Source: Calothrix sp. NIES-4101
GTDB lineage: Bacteria; Cyanobacteriota; Cyanobacteriia; Cyanobacteriales; Nostocaceae
Direction: 5' to 3'
Assembly (NCBI GenBank): GCA_004296455.1
Contig: AP018280.1
Coordinates: 7,118,794 to 7,182,793 of the forward strand
Length of the DNA: 64,000 bases
Shown here: positions 1-10,822 of the stretch, one piece after another
Layout: each line of letters opens with the position of its first letter
How positions within the stretch are numbered: the stretch's first letter is position 1
Made by a program: the position numbers and the translations under genes
Notes under the pieces: generated by a model
Told to the model about the DNA's origin: nothing
Database searches by the model: none
What the model saw: the letters and a program-made list of their open reading frames with translations, nothing else

Positions 1-1201
<1,201 letters not shown>

Positions 1202-2485
1202 ATGAATCCTGCCCTGACAAAAATTGGCGCTCAAATGTCCAACTTAACTGGCGTTCGAGCTATTATGAAGGACATTATCGAAACATTGCGAGCAGGCACG
1301 GGGCAGCAATTTATTAATTTAAGTGCGGGAAATCCGTTGATTTTGCCAGAAGTTGAACAATTATGGCGGGATTGCACTGTAGATTTATTAAATAGCTCAG
1401 AATACGGTGAAGTCGTTTGTCGTTACGGTTCTTCTCAAGGCTACGCACCGTTAATTGATGCGATTGTGAATGACTTTAACCACCGCTACGGTTTAAATCT
1501 CAACGATAAAAACATTTTAATTACTCCTGGTAGTCAAACACTTTATTTCTACGCTGCCAATGCTTTTGGTGGTTACACCGAATCAGGCTCTTTGAAACAA
1601 GTTGTTCTTCCTCTTAGCCCAGATTATACGGGTTATGGTGGTGTCGCCCTCTCTCCAGAATCTTTAATCGCTTACAAACCAACTTTAGATATTGACGCAC
1701 CTGCACATAGATTTAAATATCGTCCCGATTTTAGTCAATTATCAATTAATGAAAATACTGGTTGCGTAATTTTCTCGCGCCCCTGTAATCCTACTGGTAA
1801 TGTTTTGACTGATGATGAGGTACATAAAATCACTGCATTAGCCGCGCCACACGATATCCCAGTATTTATCGATTCGGCATATGCCCCACCATTTCCAGCA
1901 TTGAATTTTACCGAAATGACACCAATCTTTGGCGGTAATATTATCCACAGCATGAGTTTATCAAAAGCCGGTTTACCTGGCGAGAGAATTGGGATTGCCA
2001 TTGGTAATGAGCGAGTCATTCAAGTTTTGGAATGCTTCCAGACGAATATGTGTATACACCCATCGAGATATGGACAAGCGATCGCATCTCGTGCAATTAA
2101 TTCGGGTAAGTTGGCGCAAATTTCGGAAACTGTAATTCGTTCCTTTTATCAAAATAAATTTACGATTCTGGAAAATGCTTTAGATGCGGCAATTTCAAAG
2201 GATTTACCTTGGTTTTTACATCGAGGTGAAGGGGCTATTTTCGCTTGGTTGTGGCTGAAGGATTTACCCATAACTGATTGGGAATTTTATCAAAAACTAA
2301 AGCAAGTGGGTGTGATTGTTGTTCCTGGAAGTTCTTTCTTCCCTGGTTTGCGGGAAGATTGGCAGCACAAGCATGAGTGTTTGCGAATTAGTTTAACAGG
2401 TAGTGATGAGGAAATTGCGATCGCTATGCAAAAGTTAGCGAAGGTTGCTGAGGAAGTTTATCGTGGTGCAGTCGTAGGTGCTTAA
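1202..2485 (+). CDS. avtA: Valine--pyruvate aminotransferase, PLP fold type I
   Basis: Transfers an amino group between valine or alanine and the matching keto acid using pyridoxal phosphate; cytosolic, at the end of branched-chain amino acid synthesis. The 427 residues follow the AvtA pattern along their whole length: the N-terminal LSAGNPLILPEVE segment, the GSQ motif after ITP, the SRPCNPTGN loop near residue 190-200, and the PLP-binding lysine K255 in SMSLSKAGLPGERIG. The C-terminal half keeps the EGAIFAWLWLKDLPIT and VPGSSFFPGL segments characteristic of AvtA rather than of aspartate aminotransferases. ATG start; no partner gene is closely linked. Substrate range in cyanobacteria is inferred from the family. 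Confidence 0.88.
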   Translation: MNPALTKIGAQMSNLTGVRAIMKDIIETLRAGTGQQFINLSAGNPLILPEVEQLWRDCTVDLLNSSEYGEVVCRYGSSQGYAPLIDAIVNDFNHRYGLNLNDKNILITPGSQTLYFYAANAFGGYTESGSLKQVVLPLSPDYTGYGGVALSPESLIAYKPTLDIDAPAHRFKYRPDFSQLSINENTGCVIFSRPCNPTGNVLTDDEVHKITALAAPHDIPVFIDSAYAPPFPALNFTEMTPIFGGNIIHSMSLSKAGLPGERIGIAIGNERVIQVLECFQTNMCIHPSRYGQAIASRAINSGKLAQISETVIRSFYQNKFTILENALDAAISKDLPWFLHRGEGAIFAWLWLKDLPITDWEFYQKLKQVGVIVVPGSSFFPGLREDWQHKHECLRISLTGSDEEIAIAMQKLAKVAEEVYRGAVVGA

Positions 2486-2610
2486 TTTAATTAAAAGCTG
2501 AATTAAAAGCGAAATCGTCAAAGCGACATCAAGCCAAATCTACAGGCACAGAGTGATTTTGGCAAAAGATTTTGTCTAGGCTAAACATAGATTTAAACAT
2601 AAATTAAAAA

Positions 2611-3306
2611 ATGAAAGGAAAGATTAGAGATATGAAGGAGAAAAGAGAGATACAGGAAAAAGGTAAACAACCTGGGCAAGCCAAAAAAGTAAATCAGCAA
2701 AAATCCTCTTCCCCGACTCTCCCGTTATCACCCTCTGCTTCCCTGCCTACTCCCATTCCTGATGGCTATTTAGAAATTGGTACAATTGTTGCTCCACAGG
2801 GATTAAATGGAGAAATGCGCGTGTACCCAGACACAGATTTCCCGGAAAGGTTTGAGGTTCCTGGTATGCGTTGGCTACTACCTCCTCATACTTCCCAACC
2901 ACGGGAAATACAATTAATTTCGGGGAGATATGTTGAAGGAAAAAACATTTATATAATTGAATTAGAAGGCGTAAAAAATCGCAATCAAGCCGAAGAAATG
3001 CGCGGTTGTAAAATGTTAGTATTAGAAAGCGATCGCCCGCATTTGGAGGAAGGGGAATATCACATTTTAGATTTAGTTGATTTGCAGGTTTTTATCCAAG
3101 AGTCGGGAGAATGTATTGGTACTGTAGTGAATTTGATTCCTGCGGGAAATGATTTATTGGAAGTTAAATTACATGCAACCAGTGACAACAAAAAAACAAA
3201 AAATCTTTTAATCCCCTTTGTCAAAGAAATCGTTCCTGTTGTAGATATAGCAGCAGGTAAAGTCGAAATTACTCCCCCAGAGGGATTATTAGAAATTAAT
3301 GATTAA
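2611..3306 (+). CDS. rimM: Ribosome maturation factor RimM with a low-complexity N-terminal extension
   Basis: RimM binds ribosomal protein S19 and assists maturation of the 3' domain of 16S rRNA. The RimM N-terminal beta-barrel starts near residue 51 (DGYLEIGTIVAPQGLNGEMRV), followed by the PRC-barrel from about residue 140 (GEYHILDLVDLQV) to the end (PPEGLLEI). The protein is 231 residues, about 50 longer than the core, because of an N-terminal stretch rich in K, Q, S and P. Bases 2700-2760 that encode SPTLPLSPSASLPTP look like the C/T-rich intergenic repeat of this genome read in frame. ATG codons exist only in the first few residues, so the extension is probably translated, though a non-ATG start closer to the core cannot be excluded. 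Confidence 0.93.
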   Translation: MKGKIRDMKEKREIQEKGKQPGQAKKVNQQKSSSPTLPLSPSASLPTPIPDGYLEIGTIVAPQGLNGEMRVYPDTDFPERFEVPGMRWLLPPHTSQPREIQLISGRYVEGKNIYIIELEGVKNRNQAEEMRGCKMLVLESDRPHLEEGEYHILDLVDLQVFIQESGECIGTVVNLIPAGNDLLEVKLHATSDNKKTKNLLIPFVKEIVPVVDIAAGKVEITPPEGLLEIND

Positions 3307-3326
3307 TTATTTATGCTAACTAAATC

Positions 3327-3450
3327 TAATATAGGAGTACGATTTGATTATTGAAAATATACTTAGGGTACGTTAGCAACAGCGTAACTTACCATTCGCG
3401 GAGATTGTGTGCGTTACAGCCAACAACAATCAAACATGATTCCTATATTA
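3327..3450. repeat. MITE-like element with long terminal inverted repeats
   Basis: A roughly 124-bp non-coding element between rimM and ndhH. Its left end starts TAATATAGGA and runs into TTTGATT; its right end read on the other strand starts TAATATAGGA and also runs into TTTGATT, giving terminal inverted repeats of about 24 bp with a few mismatches. The inside contains a ...GTACGTTAGC...GTGCGTTAC... segment related to a hairpin repeat also seen at 51342-51363. It carries no ORF. The form fits a miniature inverted-repeat element mobilised by a transposase elsewhere; no target duplication was confirmed. Confidence 0.55.
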
Positions 3451-3628
3451 ATCTTTAATTGGAAATATAAAAATCATATCTGAACAGAAGCAAAATAATC
3501 AAAATAAATAAAGATGAGTATAATACCCACCTTTTGATGTAAAAATCTATTTGATATTCAGTTGGGAATTACAATTTTTAACATGGGCTTTTCGCAACTT
3601 TCAAAATCCCAAAATTAAAAACATTTAA

Positions 3629-3648
3629 AGACGCGATATCTCGCGCCT
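3629..3648. terminator. Hairpin downstream of ndhH
   Basis: Stem AGACGCGA / TCGCGCCT with a 4-base loop, one mismatch, starting 14 bases past the ndhH stop codon. It belongs to the same GAGACGCG-type palindrome family as 35863-35886. It may stop ndhH transcription but has no U-run, so the terminator role is a guess. Confidence 0.35.
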
Positions 3649-3661
3649 CTACAATCCCAAA

Positions 3662-4846
3662 TTATCGATCAACCGACCCCATAATTACGTCAATACTACC
3701 GAGAATTACCACAATATCCGCAACCTTCATCCCCCGTAATAAATGCGGCAAAATTTGCAAATTATTGTAATCAGCCGGACGAATCTTAAACCGCCAAGGG
3801 AAGACATTATCATCACCAACCATATAAATTCCCAACTCACCCTTACCGCTTTCAATCCGCGCATAAGCTTCACCCTTAGGAATTTTAAAGGTTGGCGAAA
3901 CCTTCTTAGCAACAAACTGGTAATCAAACCCGTTCCATTCCGATTTTGCCCCTTCCATCATCCGCTTGGCTTCGAGATTTTCGTATGGCCCACCAGGAAG
4001 TCCTTGCAGAGCTTGGCGTAGAATTTTCACAGATTCACGCATTTCCCGCATCCGCACCACATAGCGCGCCATACAGTCGCCAGCAGTTTCCCACTGTACA
4101 TCCCAATCAAAATCATCGTAGCATTCATAATGGTCAACTTTCCGCAAGTCCCACTTCACGCCAGAAGCGCGTAACATTGGGCCAGAAAGTCCCCAATTAA
4201 TCGCCTCATCGCGGGTAATCACACCAATACCTTCAATCCGGCGACGGAAAATTGGGTTATTTGTCACCAATTTTTCATACTCATCAATTTTAGGGACAAA
4301 ATACTCGCAGAAATCCAAGCATTTGTCTACCCACCCATAGGGTAAATCTGCGGCGACACCACCAATGCGCCAATAATTGTTATTAACCATACGGTAGCCT
4401 GTTGCAGCTTCCCATAGGTCATAAATCATTTCCCGCTCGCGGAATTGATAAAAGAAGGGAGTTTGCGCGCCTACGTCAGCCAGGAAGGGACCAAACCATA
4501 ATAAATGGTTAGCGATGCGGTTCAATTCCAGCATAATCACGCGGATGTAGCTAGCGCGTTTAGGAACTGTAATCCCTGCAATTTTTTCCGGTGCGTTTAC
4601 CGTCACAGCTTCATTAAACATTCCCGCAGCATAGTCCCAACGACTCACGTAGGGAACATACATAACTGTGGTGCGGTTTTCGGCGATTTTCTCCATTCCC
4701 CGGTGCAGATAACCAATCACGGGTTCACAGTCGATACAATCTTCACCATCGAGGGTGACTATCAACCGCAAAACTCCGTGCATTGAGGGATGGTGTGGTC
4801 CCATATTCAACACCATCGGTTCTGTGCGAGTTTCAATTCTTGCCAT
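3662..4846 (-). CDS. ndhH: NAD(P)H-quinone oxidoreductase subunit H (NDH-1 49 kDa homologue)
   Basis: Core hydrophilic subunit of the thylakoid NDH-1 complex, which takes electrons from ferredoxin to plastoquinone in respiration and cyclic electron flow. All 394 residues match the family length. Hallmarks are the start [20 protein letters not shown], the [15 protein letters not shown] segment of the quinone-binding region near residues 45-60, the [20 protein letters not shown] stretch, and the end [16 protein letters not shown]. Start ATG at 4846. It stands alone, as is usual in cyanobacteria where ndhH is not with ndhAIGE. A 534-bp divergent region separates it from rsmH. Confidence 0.98.
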   Translation of the reverse strand: MARIETRTEPMVLNMGPHHPSMHGVLRLIVTLDGEDCIDCEPVIGYLHRGMEKIAENRTTVMYVPYVSRWDYAAGMFNEAVTVNAPEKIAGITVPKRASYIRVIMLELNRIANHLLWFGPFLADVGAQTPFFYQFREREMIYDLWEAATGYRMVNNNYWRIGGVAADLPYGWVDKCLDFCEYFVPKIDEYEKLVTNNPIFRRRIEGIGVITRDEAINWGLSGPMLRASGVKWDLRKVDHYECYDDFDWDVQWETAGDCMARYVVRMREMRESVKILRQALQGLPGGPYENLEAKRMMEGAKSEWNGFDYQFVAKKVSPTFKIPKGEAYARIESGKGELGIYMVGDDNVFPWRFKIRPADYNNLQILPHLLRGMKVADIVVILGSIDVIMGSVDR

Positions 4847-5380
4847 AAATGTTCATGTTCTCCGTTTGTCAAAATATAAAATTGAATCGCTCAGAAGCCA
4901 AGCCAATCGATGACGTGTCTAGCTGATTCGCCATCAGTGCCCTTATCAATTTACCTTGGAGAGAGGGTGGCAGTTGCCGGATGCGATTAAATGTTTGTTT
5001 TTGCTGCACATATACAATTATATGGATTATTAGATATTGAATTTTAGATTTGGGATGAGAGATTTGACTTTTGGCGATCGCAATAACTGATCTACGGCGG
5101 TAGAATTAAATCGTCGAATGTCATCTCTACTGAAGGTAACAGGTGGGCTTGGCGACATAAAGACAAGGCAAACCCCGGTAAATCACACCTTTTTACCAAA
5201 CATAACAACCATGCCTCAATATAAACCTATCAATTTTATGGCGACAGCCGAATCAAACTTGTATCTCAATAACCAATCACAAGCATAAGTAAACATTTAT
5301 TCATTTATCTGGATTTTTCTAAGATTATCTCCGGAAGAGTTACAATTAAATGCTGCTATATTTGCCATCATCTTGTTTGA
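4847..5380. other. Divergent intergenic region, ndhH / rsmH
   Basis: 534 bases without a credible ORF on either strand. One HIP1-type site lies near 5074. It must hold the promoters of two divergent housekeeping genes. I see no tRNA, riboswitch or strong hairpin. Confidence 0.5.
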
Positions 5381-6277
5381 ATGACTTCTGATTCCTCCCA
5401 ACCGCTAGAAGATACCCAAAACCCAACATTTTCCCATACTCCCGTCTTACCAAAAGAAGTCATCGAAGGTTTGCAGATTCAAGCCGGGGGACATTATTTG
5501 GATGCAACTGTTGGGGGTGGAGGGCACAGTCGATTGATTTTAGAAGCCGCAAGTGATGTACTAGTAACAGCACTCGATCAAGATGAAGAAGCTTTAGCAG
5601 CAGCGAGGCAAGAATTAGCGGAGTTTGGCAATCGGGTAAAATTCATCCACTCGAATTTTGCCACTTATAATTACCCAGCGAATACTTTCGCCGGAATTGT
5701 CGCCGATTTGGGTGTGAGTTCCTATCATCTCGATACACCTGAACGGGGTTTTAGTTTCCGCAATGAAGGTAATCTCGATATGCGGATGAATCGTCAACAA
5801 ACCCTAACAGCAGCAGATGTAATCAACAATTGGACGGAAGCTGATTTAGTCGATATTTTCTTTCGCTACGGAGAGGAAAGGCTTTCTAGACGCATCACCA
5901 GGCGCATTCTCGAAAAACGCCCCTACCAAACAACTAAACAATTAGCTGATGTCATTGCCGGTTCCGTTCCGCCAAAATATCGCTATGGGAGAATTCACCC
6001 CGCCACACGGATTTTTCAAGCGTTACGCATCGCTGTTAATGATGAATTGGGAGTGCTAGAACAGTTCTTAGCAAAAGCACCGCTAGCACTTGTACCTGGA
6101 GGAAGATTGGTAGTCATCAGCTTCCACAGCTTAGAAGATCGGATAGTCAAGCATAGTTTGCGTGAATCGTCAATAGTTAATGTGGTAACAAAAAAACCAA
6201 TTATTGCTCAGGAAGAAGAGATAATTGAGAATGCCCGATCGCGATCGGCAAAATTAAGAATTGCCCAGAAGAATTAA
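5381..6277 (+). CDS. rsmH: 16S rRNA (cytosine-1402-N4)-methyltransferase
   Basis: RsmH (formerly MraW) methylates the N4 of C1402 in the decoding centre of 16S rRNA using S-adenosylmethionine. Seen here: HTPVLPKEVIEGL at residues 19-31, the SAM motif YLDATVGGGGHS near residue 38-49, ALDQDEEAL, the FAGIVADLGVSSYHLD motif, the DMRMN segment, and FHSLEDRIVKH near the end. Length 298 is normal. In many bacteria this gene opens the division/cell-wall cluster; here, as usual in cyanobacteria, it is on its own. The next gene is convergent, 25 bases away. Confidence 0.97.
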   Translation: MTSDSSQPLEDTQNPTFSHTPVLPKEVIEGLQIQAGGHYLDATVGGGGHSRLILEAASDVLVTALDQDEEALAAARQELAEFGNRVKFIHSNFATYNYPANTFAGIVADLGVSSYHLDTPERGFSFRNEGNLDMRMNRQQTLTAADVINNWTEADLVDIFFRYGEERLSRRITRRILEKRPYQTTKQLADVIAGSVPPKYRYGRIHPATRIFQALRIAVNDELGVLEQFLAKAPLALVPGGRLVVISFHSLEDRIVKHSLRESSIVNVVTKKPIIAQEEEIIENARSRSAKLRIAQKN

Positions 6278-6302
6278 CTACTTTAAAGTTGATTATTAAT
6301 GT

Positions 6303-7160
6303 TTATTTGTACACTAAAAAACCATTAATTGCATCTATTAAAGCTTCCGGTTCATCAGCCCGAATTAAATGACCGCTATTTTCAAAAATCCTCAAATCAG
6401 CATTCGGAATACCCCTAGCAATCTCTTCCGAAAACTCCGGCGCACAAATCCAATCATGCCTACCACCAATTACTAAAGTTGGTGCAGTAATTTTGTTTAA
6501 TTGTTTAAGCACATCATAAGTTCTTAAAAACCCACCAAAAGCAATATTGATAGCATCAACGGAAAGAATTTTATGATCCCAAATTTTGACAGATGTATTC
6601 GGGTCATGTTTGAGTGAATACATCGAAGCCATTATTTTAAAATAATCCCGCAATTGCTCCTCATTCTCAAAATTCCCTTCCCAAAGCCTTTGAGCAATTT
6701 GCTTTTGTTCTTCGCTTCCCCGTACTGCTAAAATTTGCTGCGCCCGTTCCAAAAAGCGATAACTTCCACTACTAGCAATAATAATTAAATGTGAAACATT
6801 CTGGGGATATTTGACTGCATAAGATAATGCCACCATTCCACCATAGGAAGTACCTAAGACAACAATTTTATCCAAGCCCAAATACTTCCGTAACGCTTCC
6901 ATATCCTCAACATTATTGTCCAGAGTATAGGTTTCTTTGGCACCGCGCGCCGACCTTCCTTGTCCCCGATGATCGAAATATACTAGTTGTAACCTGCGTG
7001 TCAATGCTGAAAATGTTGGTTTATAACCAGTATGATCGGCACCAGGGCCACCGTGTATCAAAAAAGCCACAGGTTGAGTATAGGTTTGAAAACCATTCAC
7101 CACCACACTACAACCTTCAATATCAAAGAAAATTTCTGTATCCCGAATTTTTGCCAGCAT
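6303..7160 (-). CDS. Alpha/beta hydrolase, proline iminopeptidase-like
   Basis: Serine hydrolase of the alpha/beta fold, cytosolic (no signal peptide). The oxyanion motif HGGPGAD at about residues 36-42 is the form seen in prolyl iminopeptidases; the nucleophile elbow is GTSYGGM (near residue 105), the acid is likely the D in GGRHDW, and the catalytic histidine is in NSGHLIRADEPE near the end. All three members of the triad are therefore present. The 285-residue length fits the family. Substrate cannot be read from sequence: HGGPG proteins include aminopeptidases, lactonases and esterases. It converges with rsmH and is not in an evident operon. Confidence 0.82.
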   Translation of the reverse strand: MLAKIRDTEIFFDIEGCSVVVNGFQTYTQPVAFLIHGGPGADHTGYKPTFSALTRRLQLVYFDHRGQGRSARGAKETYTLDNNVEDMEALRKYLGLDKIVVLGTSYGGMVALSYAVKYPQNVSHLIIIASSGSYRFLERAQQILAVRGSEEQKQIAQRLWEGNFENEEQLRDYFKIMASMYSLKHDPNTSVKIWDHKILSVDAINIAFGGFLRTYDVLKQLNKITAPTLVIGGRHDWICAPEFSEEIARGIPNADLRIFENSGHLIRADEPEALIDAINGFLVYK

Positions 7161-7443
7161 CTTAAATAAAAGCTAATCCAAAAGCTAAGTTTAATTAATT
7201 ATCACGTCAGAAGATAGAAGTGAAAATATAAGGTCAAAAATTGATACATCCTTGACTGTGACAGATAACAAAGTTTAGATTTTGTATATATTGGGACTTA
7301 GCCCAAACCGACGATTTTAGGCGATGACGTAGTTTTCTCCCGTGCAGGGTAGTGATTCCCAAAACTTATTTTTTCGTCATGGATGTGTCAGTCTGATATT
7401 TAATAGCAATATTTCAATGACTGTGTATAAATGAAAAAATTTT

Positions 7444-8121
7444 ATGAATACTGATGTAGAAAAACTCGTAGAAAATGTTTTTCAAAACCTACTTACCGAA
7501 ATCCAGATTAAAAGTATACACCCTCACGACCCTGTAGATGTTCAGAATATACCCCATTCTTGGGAACTATTGGGGGCAGGAAACTATGCTGCGGTGCTAT
7601 ACCATTTAGACTACCCAAATTATGTCGTTAAGATTTACGCACCTACCCGCCCAGGGTTTGAAGAAGAGGTGGAAGTATATCGTCGTTTGGGTTCACATCC
7701 AGCCTTCTCTGAGTGTTTTTTTGCTAAAGATGGCATTTTAATTTTAAAGCGGTTATATGGTATTACCCTCTATGATTGCATTCAGCGTGGCTTGAGAATA
7801 CCCAAGCAAGTCATCCAAGATATTGATCAAGCTTTAGAATATGCTCGTAGTCGAAATCTTTATCCCCATGATATTCATGGTCGTAATGTCATGATGTCTC
7901 ACGGTAGGGGATTAGTTGTCGATATATCAGATTTTCTTCACCAAGAAAAATGCTCGAAGTGGAATAACTTGAAAAGAGGATATTACTGGTTTTATCGTCC
8001 GATTATTTCGCCACTGAAATTACGAATCCCTCATTTCCTGCTCAATGCAGTCCGTAAAATATATCGAATCGCAACTGTAGTGAAAATATATATACGGCGA
8101 AGATTGGGGATGAAGATGTGA
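7444..8121 (+). CDS. Small protein-kinase-like protein
   Basis: 225 residues with the layout of a protein-kinase fold lacking most of the C-lobe. Residues about 37-60 carry a glycine-loop-like LGAGNYAAVLY followed by VVKIYAP with the ATP-binding lysine. HDIHGRNVMM near residue 140 corresponds to the HxDxxxxN catalytic loop, and VVDISDF to the metal-binding DFG region. The C-terminal part is basic and ends KIYIRRRLGMKM. The pattern resembles the RIO/aminoglycoside-kinase-like proteins annotated in cyanobacteria as serine/threonine kinase. Catalytic residues look present, but activity and target are unknown. Single gene; ATG start directly after an A-rich leader without a clear ribosome binding site. 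Confidence 0.65.
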   Translation: MNTDVEKLVENVFQNLLTEIQIKSIHPHDPVDVQNIPHSWELLGAGNYAAVLYHLDYPNYVVKIYAPTRPGFEEEVEVYRRLGSHPAFSECFFAKDGILILKRLYGITLYDCIQRGLRIPKQVIQDIDQALEYARSRNLYPHDIHGRNVMMSHGRGLVVDISDFLHQEKCSKWNNLKRGYYWFYRPIISPLKLRIPHFLLNAVRKIYRIATVVKIYIRRRLGMKM

Positions 8122-8129
8122 AAAAGACG

Positions 8130-8290
8130 CGGGCGGAGATGGGGAGATGGGGAGATGTGCTGAACTTAATATCTAACTAGATACAGGATTTAAGATACAG
8201 AATTAAGATGCGGAATTATAGGACGGTAAAGACGTAGGAAAATAACTCTCCGCATCTCCTTGTCTCCTCATTCCCCTATTGCCTTCTTTT
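8130..8290. repeat. Intergenic G/A-rich and C/T-rich repeat tracts
   Basis: Between two convergent genes lies GGAGATGGGGAGATGGGGAG (8136 onward) and, 110 bases later, the complementary-type tract CTCCGCATCTCCTTGTCTCC. Similar tracts occur near 9100, 20860, 25200, 53330 and 58580. They are a dispersed repeat of this genome and could pair as a long-range inverted repeat here. Confidence 0.6.
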
Positions 8291-8292
8291 CC

Positions 8293-8808
8293 CTAACGTC
8301 CCATATACTTACTTGCCATTTGCATCGCGTCTGCAATGTCAATATCACCGTCACCATCAGCATCTAAAAATGTGCTGAGAACTGAATTACCATCACCTTG
8401 AAGACTCGATCCGGAATTTAAGAAATTGAGTACCATTGGTACAATCACTGGCAACATCTGTTGAATTGTGGCAGCATCAATACCAGTACGTTGTGCAGCT
8501 ACGTCAGCTACTTGTTGTTGCATTCCCGGCGAAAATAAAGATGCCACTGCTGAAGGATTGGCAGAAGTACCTGCAAATTGATTTACTAATGCTTGTACTG
8601 CACCTGTGCCTTCATTGGCTTGTTTTTCTTGTAAAGCCGATCGCACCTGACCACCTACAATTGACATAACTGTTTGCATTGCCGAGGAATCTGCACCAGT
8701 ATTATTACTCAATTCCTTGACGGCATTCATAATACCGCCGATTTGAGCTAAACTACCTTGTTGATTGGGATTGGCGACTGCGCCCAAAATTTGGTCAAAA
8801 AGTCCCAT
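8293..8808 (-). CDS. DUF937 family protein with a C-terminal calcium-loop motif
   Basis: 171 residues beginning MGLFDQILGAVANPNQQGSL, the form of DUF937 proteins (YidB-like). The body is a helical, A/Q/N-rich domain of unknown function. The C-terminus holds DADGDGDIDIADAM, a D-x-D-x-D-x-D loop like those of dockerin repeats and EF-hands, so a calcium site is plausible. No signal peptide or membrane segment. Single gene between convergent and divergent neighbours. The function is unknown. Confidence 0.8.
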   Translation of the reverse strand: MGLFDQILGAVANPNQQGSLAQIGGIMNAVKELSNNTGADSSAMQTVMSIVGGQVRSALQEKQANEGTGAVQALVNQFAGTSANPSAVASLFSPGMQQQVADVAAQRTGIDAATIQQMLPVIVPMVLNFLNSGSSLQGDGNSVLSTFLDADGDGDIDIADAMQMASKYMGR

Positions 8809-9268
8809 GAGGAAAGTTTCTCCGTTGGTTCATTATTCCCGCTTAATTCTTACATATTTGCTGCGATCGCTACGAAGTATTTAGGAAAAAATAAGTTTTT
8901 TGTATTAACAATTGCAGAAATGAGGCTATTCATCATTACGAATTTAGCTATTTAACCTCAAACAAACATTTTTCGTCTGCCGTACTCATTATTTCCCTTC
9001 CCTGCTGATAACCATGTACTGGAAGTACTTTAACAGCACATTTTATACACATTTATCTCCTAGTAGTTTACCAAAGTAACTTTGCAGGGACAAAAATCTC
9101 CGCGTTTCCCCGTCTCTTTCTCCAAGTCAATCTCAACCGTCAATTCTGGGTTGGCGAACCACTAGTTGCTCAAAAAGGTTGTGATTCTACTCTCAAGAAA
9201 AACACTGAAACTATTAACATAAGAAGCATCGACGTTAATAATCTACTTCCTTTAACTATCCATAATCC
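8809..9268. other. Intergenic region with no recognised gene
   Basis: 460 bases. It contains one HIP1 site (about 8862) and a C/T-rich repeat tract at 9098-9122. No RNA gene or small conserved ORF recognised. Confidence 0.5.
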
Positions 9269-10822
9269 ATGCCTCTCCCGCGCTTAATTACCCTCATCGT
9301 TGGTTTAATTGTGATTTTGAGTCTTAGCCTCTGGCTAATTCAATATCTCAACCAACTTTCTTGGCAACTTTCCTATTTCGGGTTTTTTGGTAATATCTTA
9401 CTGCTACTGCTAATTCTCCTCATTGGTAGTTTGATTGCCGCCTTTGTTTACTATGTCATGGTAATTCAAGCGGGGGAAGGACGTTCTTCGCGTCGTCCCA
9501 AACGCATCACGCCATCGGAAATTCCAGTAGTGAAAACAGAAGCTGCTTCTTCAACACTGCAAGCAGTACGCCAGCAAGTCTCGCAAATTCAAGATGAAGT
9601 AACGCGACAAGCCTTATTGAGTAAATCACGGGAAATTGAAGCCAATTTAGCCCGAGGCGAAATTCAAGTTGTTGTCTTTGGAACCGGGAGTGCGGGTAAA
9701 ACATCCCTGATTAATGCTGTAATTGGGCGCATGGTTGGTAAAGTTGATGCACCAATGGGAACAACAACCGTAGGCGAAACCTACTGTTTGCGATTGAAGG
9801 GATTGGAGCGCAAAATTTTAATTACCGACACACCAGGGATTTTAGAAGCAGGGGTGGCAGGAACCGAACGGGAACAGTTAGCCAGGGGATTGGCAACGGA
9901 AGCGGATTTATTGCTGTTTGTCGTCGATAATGACTTGCGACGTTCTGAATATGAACCGTTGAAAGCTCTAGCAGAAATTGGCAAGCGATCGATTTTAGTT
10001 CTCAATAAAACCGATTTATATACGGACGAAGATAAAGAAGTGATTTTGGCAAGGTTGCGGGAACGGGTACGCGGGTTTATTTCTACAAACGATGTAGTGG
10101 CAATATCGGCAAATCCCCAATCTGTGGAATTAGAAGGTGGGGAAATGGTCAAGCCAGAGTCAGAAATACTACCGTTGTTGCGGAGAATGGCAGCAATATT
10201 ACGGGCAGAAGGTGAAGACTTGATCGCCGATAACATTCTTTTACAATCATTACGATTGGGTGAAGAAGCCAGAAAGCTGATAGATGCTCAACGTCGCCGC
10301 CAAGCAGATAAGATTGTCGATCGCTTTCAGTGGATTGGAGCCGGTGTAGTCTCGATGACACCTTTACCCGTAGTCGATTTATTAGCAACAGCAGCAGTAA
10401 ACGCACAAATGGTAGTTGAAATTGGACGGGTATATGGTTGCGAATTAAACATGGAGCGCGGACGGGAGTTAGCCCTATCTTTAGCGAAAACGATTGGAGG
10501 ATTGGGAATAGTTAAGGGTGCATTAGAACTACTTTCGACAGCATTACAGTTGAATATTGGCACATTTGTCATTGGTAGAGCTATTCAAGGGGTAACGGCT
10601 GCTTATTTAACGAGAATTGCCGGAAAAAGTTTTATTGAGTTTTTCCGCAACGATCAAGATTGGGGAGATGGGGGAATGACAGAAGTTGTTCAGCGCCAAT
10701 TTCAATTAAATAAGCGCGATGAATTTGTCAAAGCATTTGTTCAAGAAGCGATCGCTAAAGTCGTAAAACCTTTGGCTGACAAAACGGCGGAAATTCTGGA
10801 GGAAGATGAGAGGAGAAGGTAA
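9269..10822 (+). CDS. Membrane-anchored Era-like GTPase with DUF697 domain
   Basis: 517 residues. Two hydrophobic segments lie at about residues 6-26 and 36-66, then a cytosolic TRAFAC GTPase domain: P-loop GTGSAGKTSLINAVIG near residue 141, DTPGILEAG (G3), and NKTDLYTDED (G4). The last 170 residues (IGAGVVSMTPLPVVDLLATAAVN onward) are the DUF697 region found in YcjF-like and chloroplast-type GTPases. It binds and hydrolyses GTP at the membrane; the process it serves in cyanobacteria is not settled. All G motifs are intact, so it should be active. Single gene; a short AATTCGC tandem repeat follows the stop codon (about 10826-10850). Confidence 0.85.
   Translation: MPLPRLITLIVGLIVILSLSLWLIQYLNQLSWQLSYFGFFGNILLLLLILLIGSLIAAFVYYVMVIQAGEGRSSRRPKRITPSEIPVVKTEAASSTLQAVRQQVSQIQDEVTRQALLSKSREIEANLARGEIQVVVFGTGSAGKTSLINAVIGRMVGKVDAPMGTTTVGETYCLRLKGLERKILITDTPGILEAGVAGTEREQLARGLATEADLLLFVVDNDLRRSEYEPLKALAEIGKRSILVLNKTDLYTDEDKEVILARLRERVRGFISTNDVVAISANPQSVELEGGEMVKPESEILPLLRRMAAILRAEGEDLIADNILLQSLRLGEEARKLIDAQRRRQADKIVDRFQWIGAGVVSMTPLPVVDLLATAAVNAQMVVEIGRVYGCELNMERGRELALSLAKTIGGLGIVKGALELLSTALQLNIGTFVIGRAIQGVTAAYLTRIAGKSFIEFFRNDQDWGDGGMTEVVQRQFQLNKRDEFVKAFVQEAIAKVVKPLADKTAEILEEDERRR

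Noticed and set aside
4847-5380. Possible tRNA-like or small RNA in the ndhH/rsmH gap
   Set aside because: Segments such as GGTGGCAGTTGCCGG looked tRNA-like, but no cloverleaf can be drawn.
8758-8955. 65-codon plus-strand ORF overlapping the DUF937 gene start
   Set aside because: Starts antisense inside the DUF937 gene and continues into AT-rich spacer; no motif.
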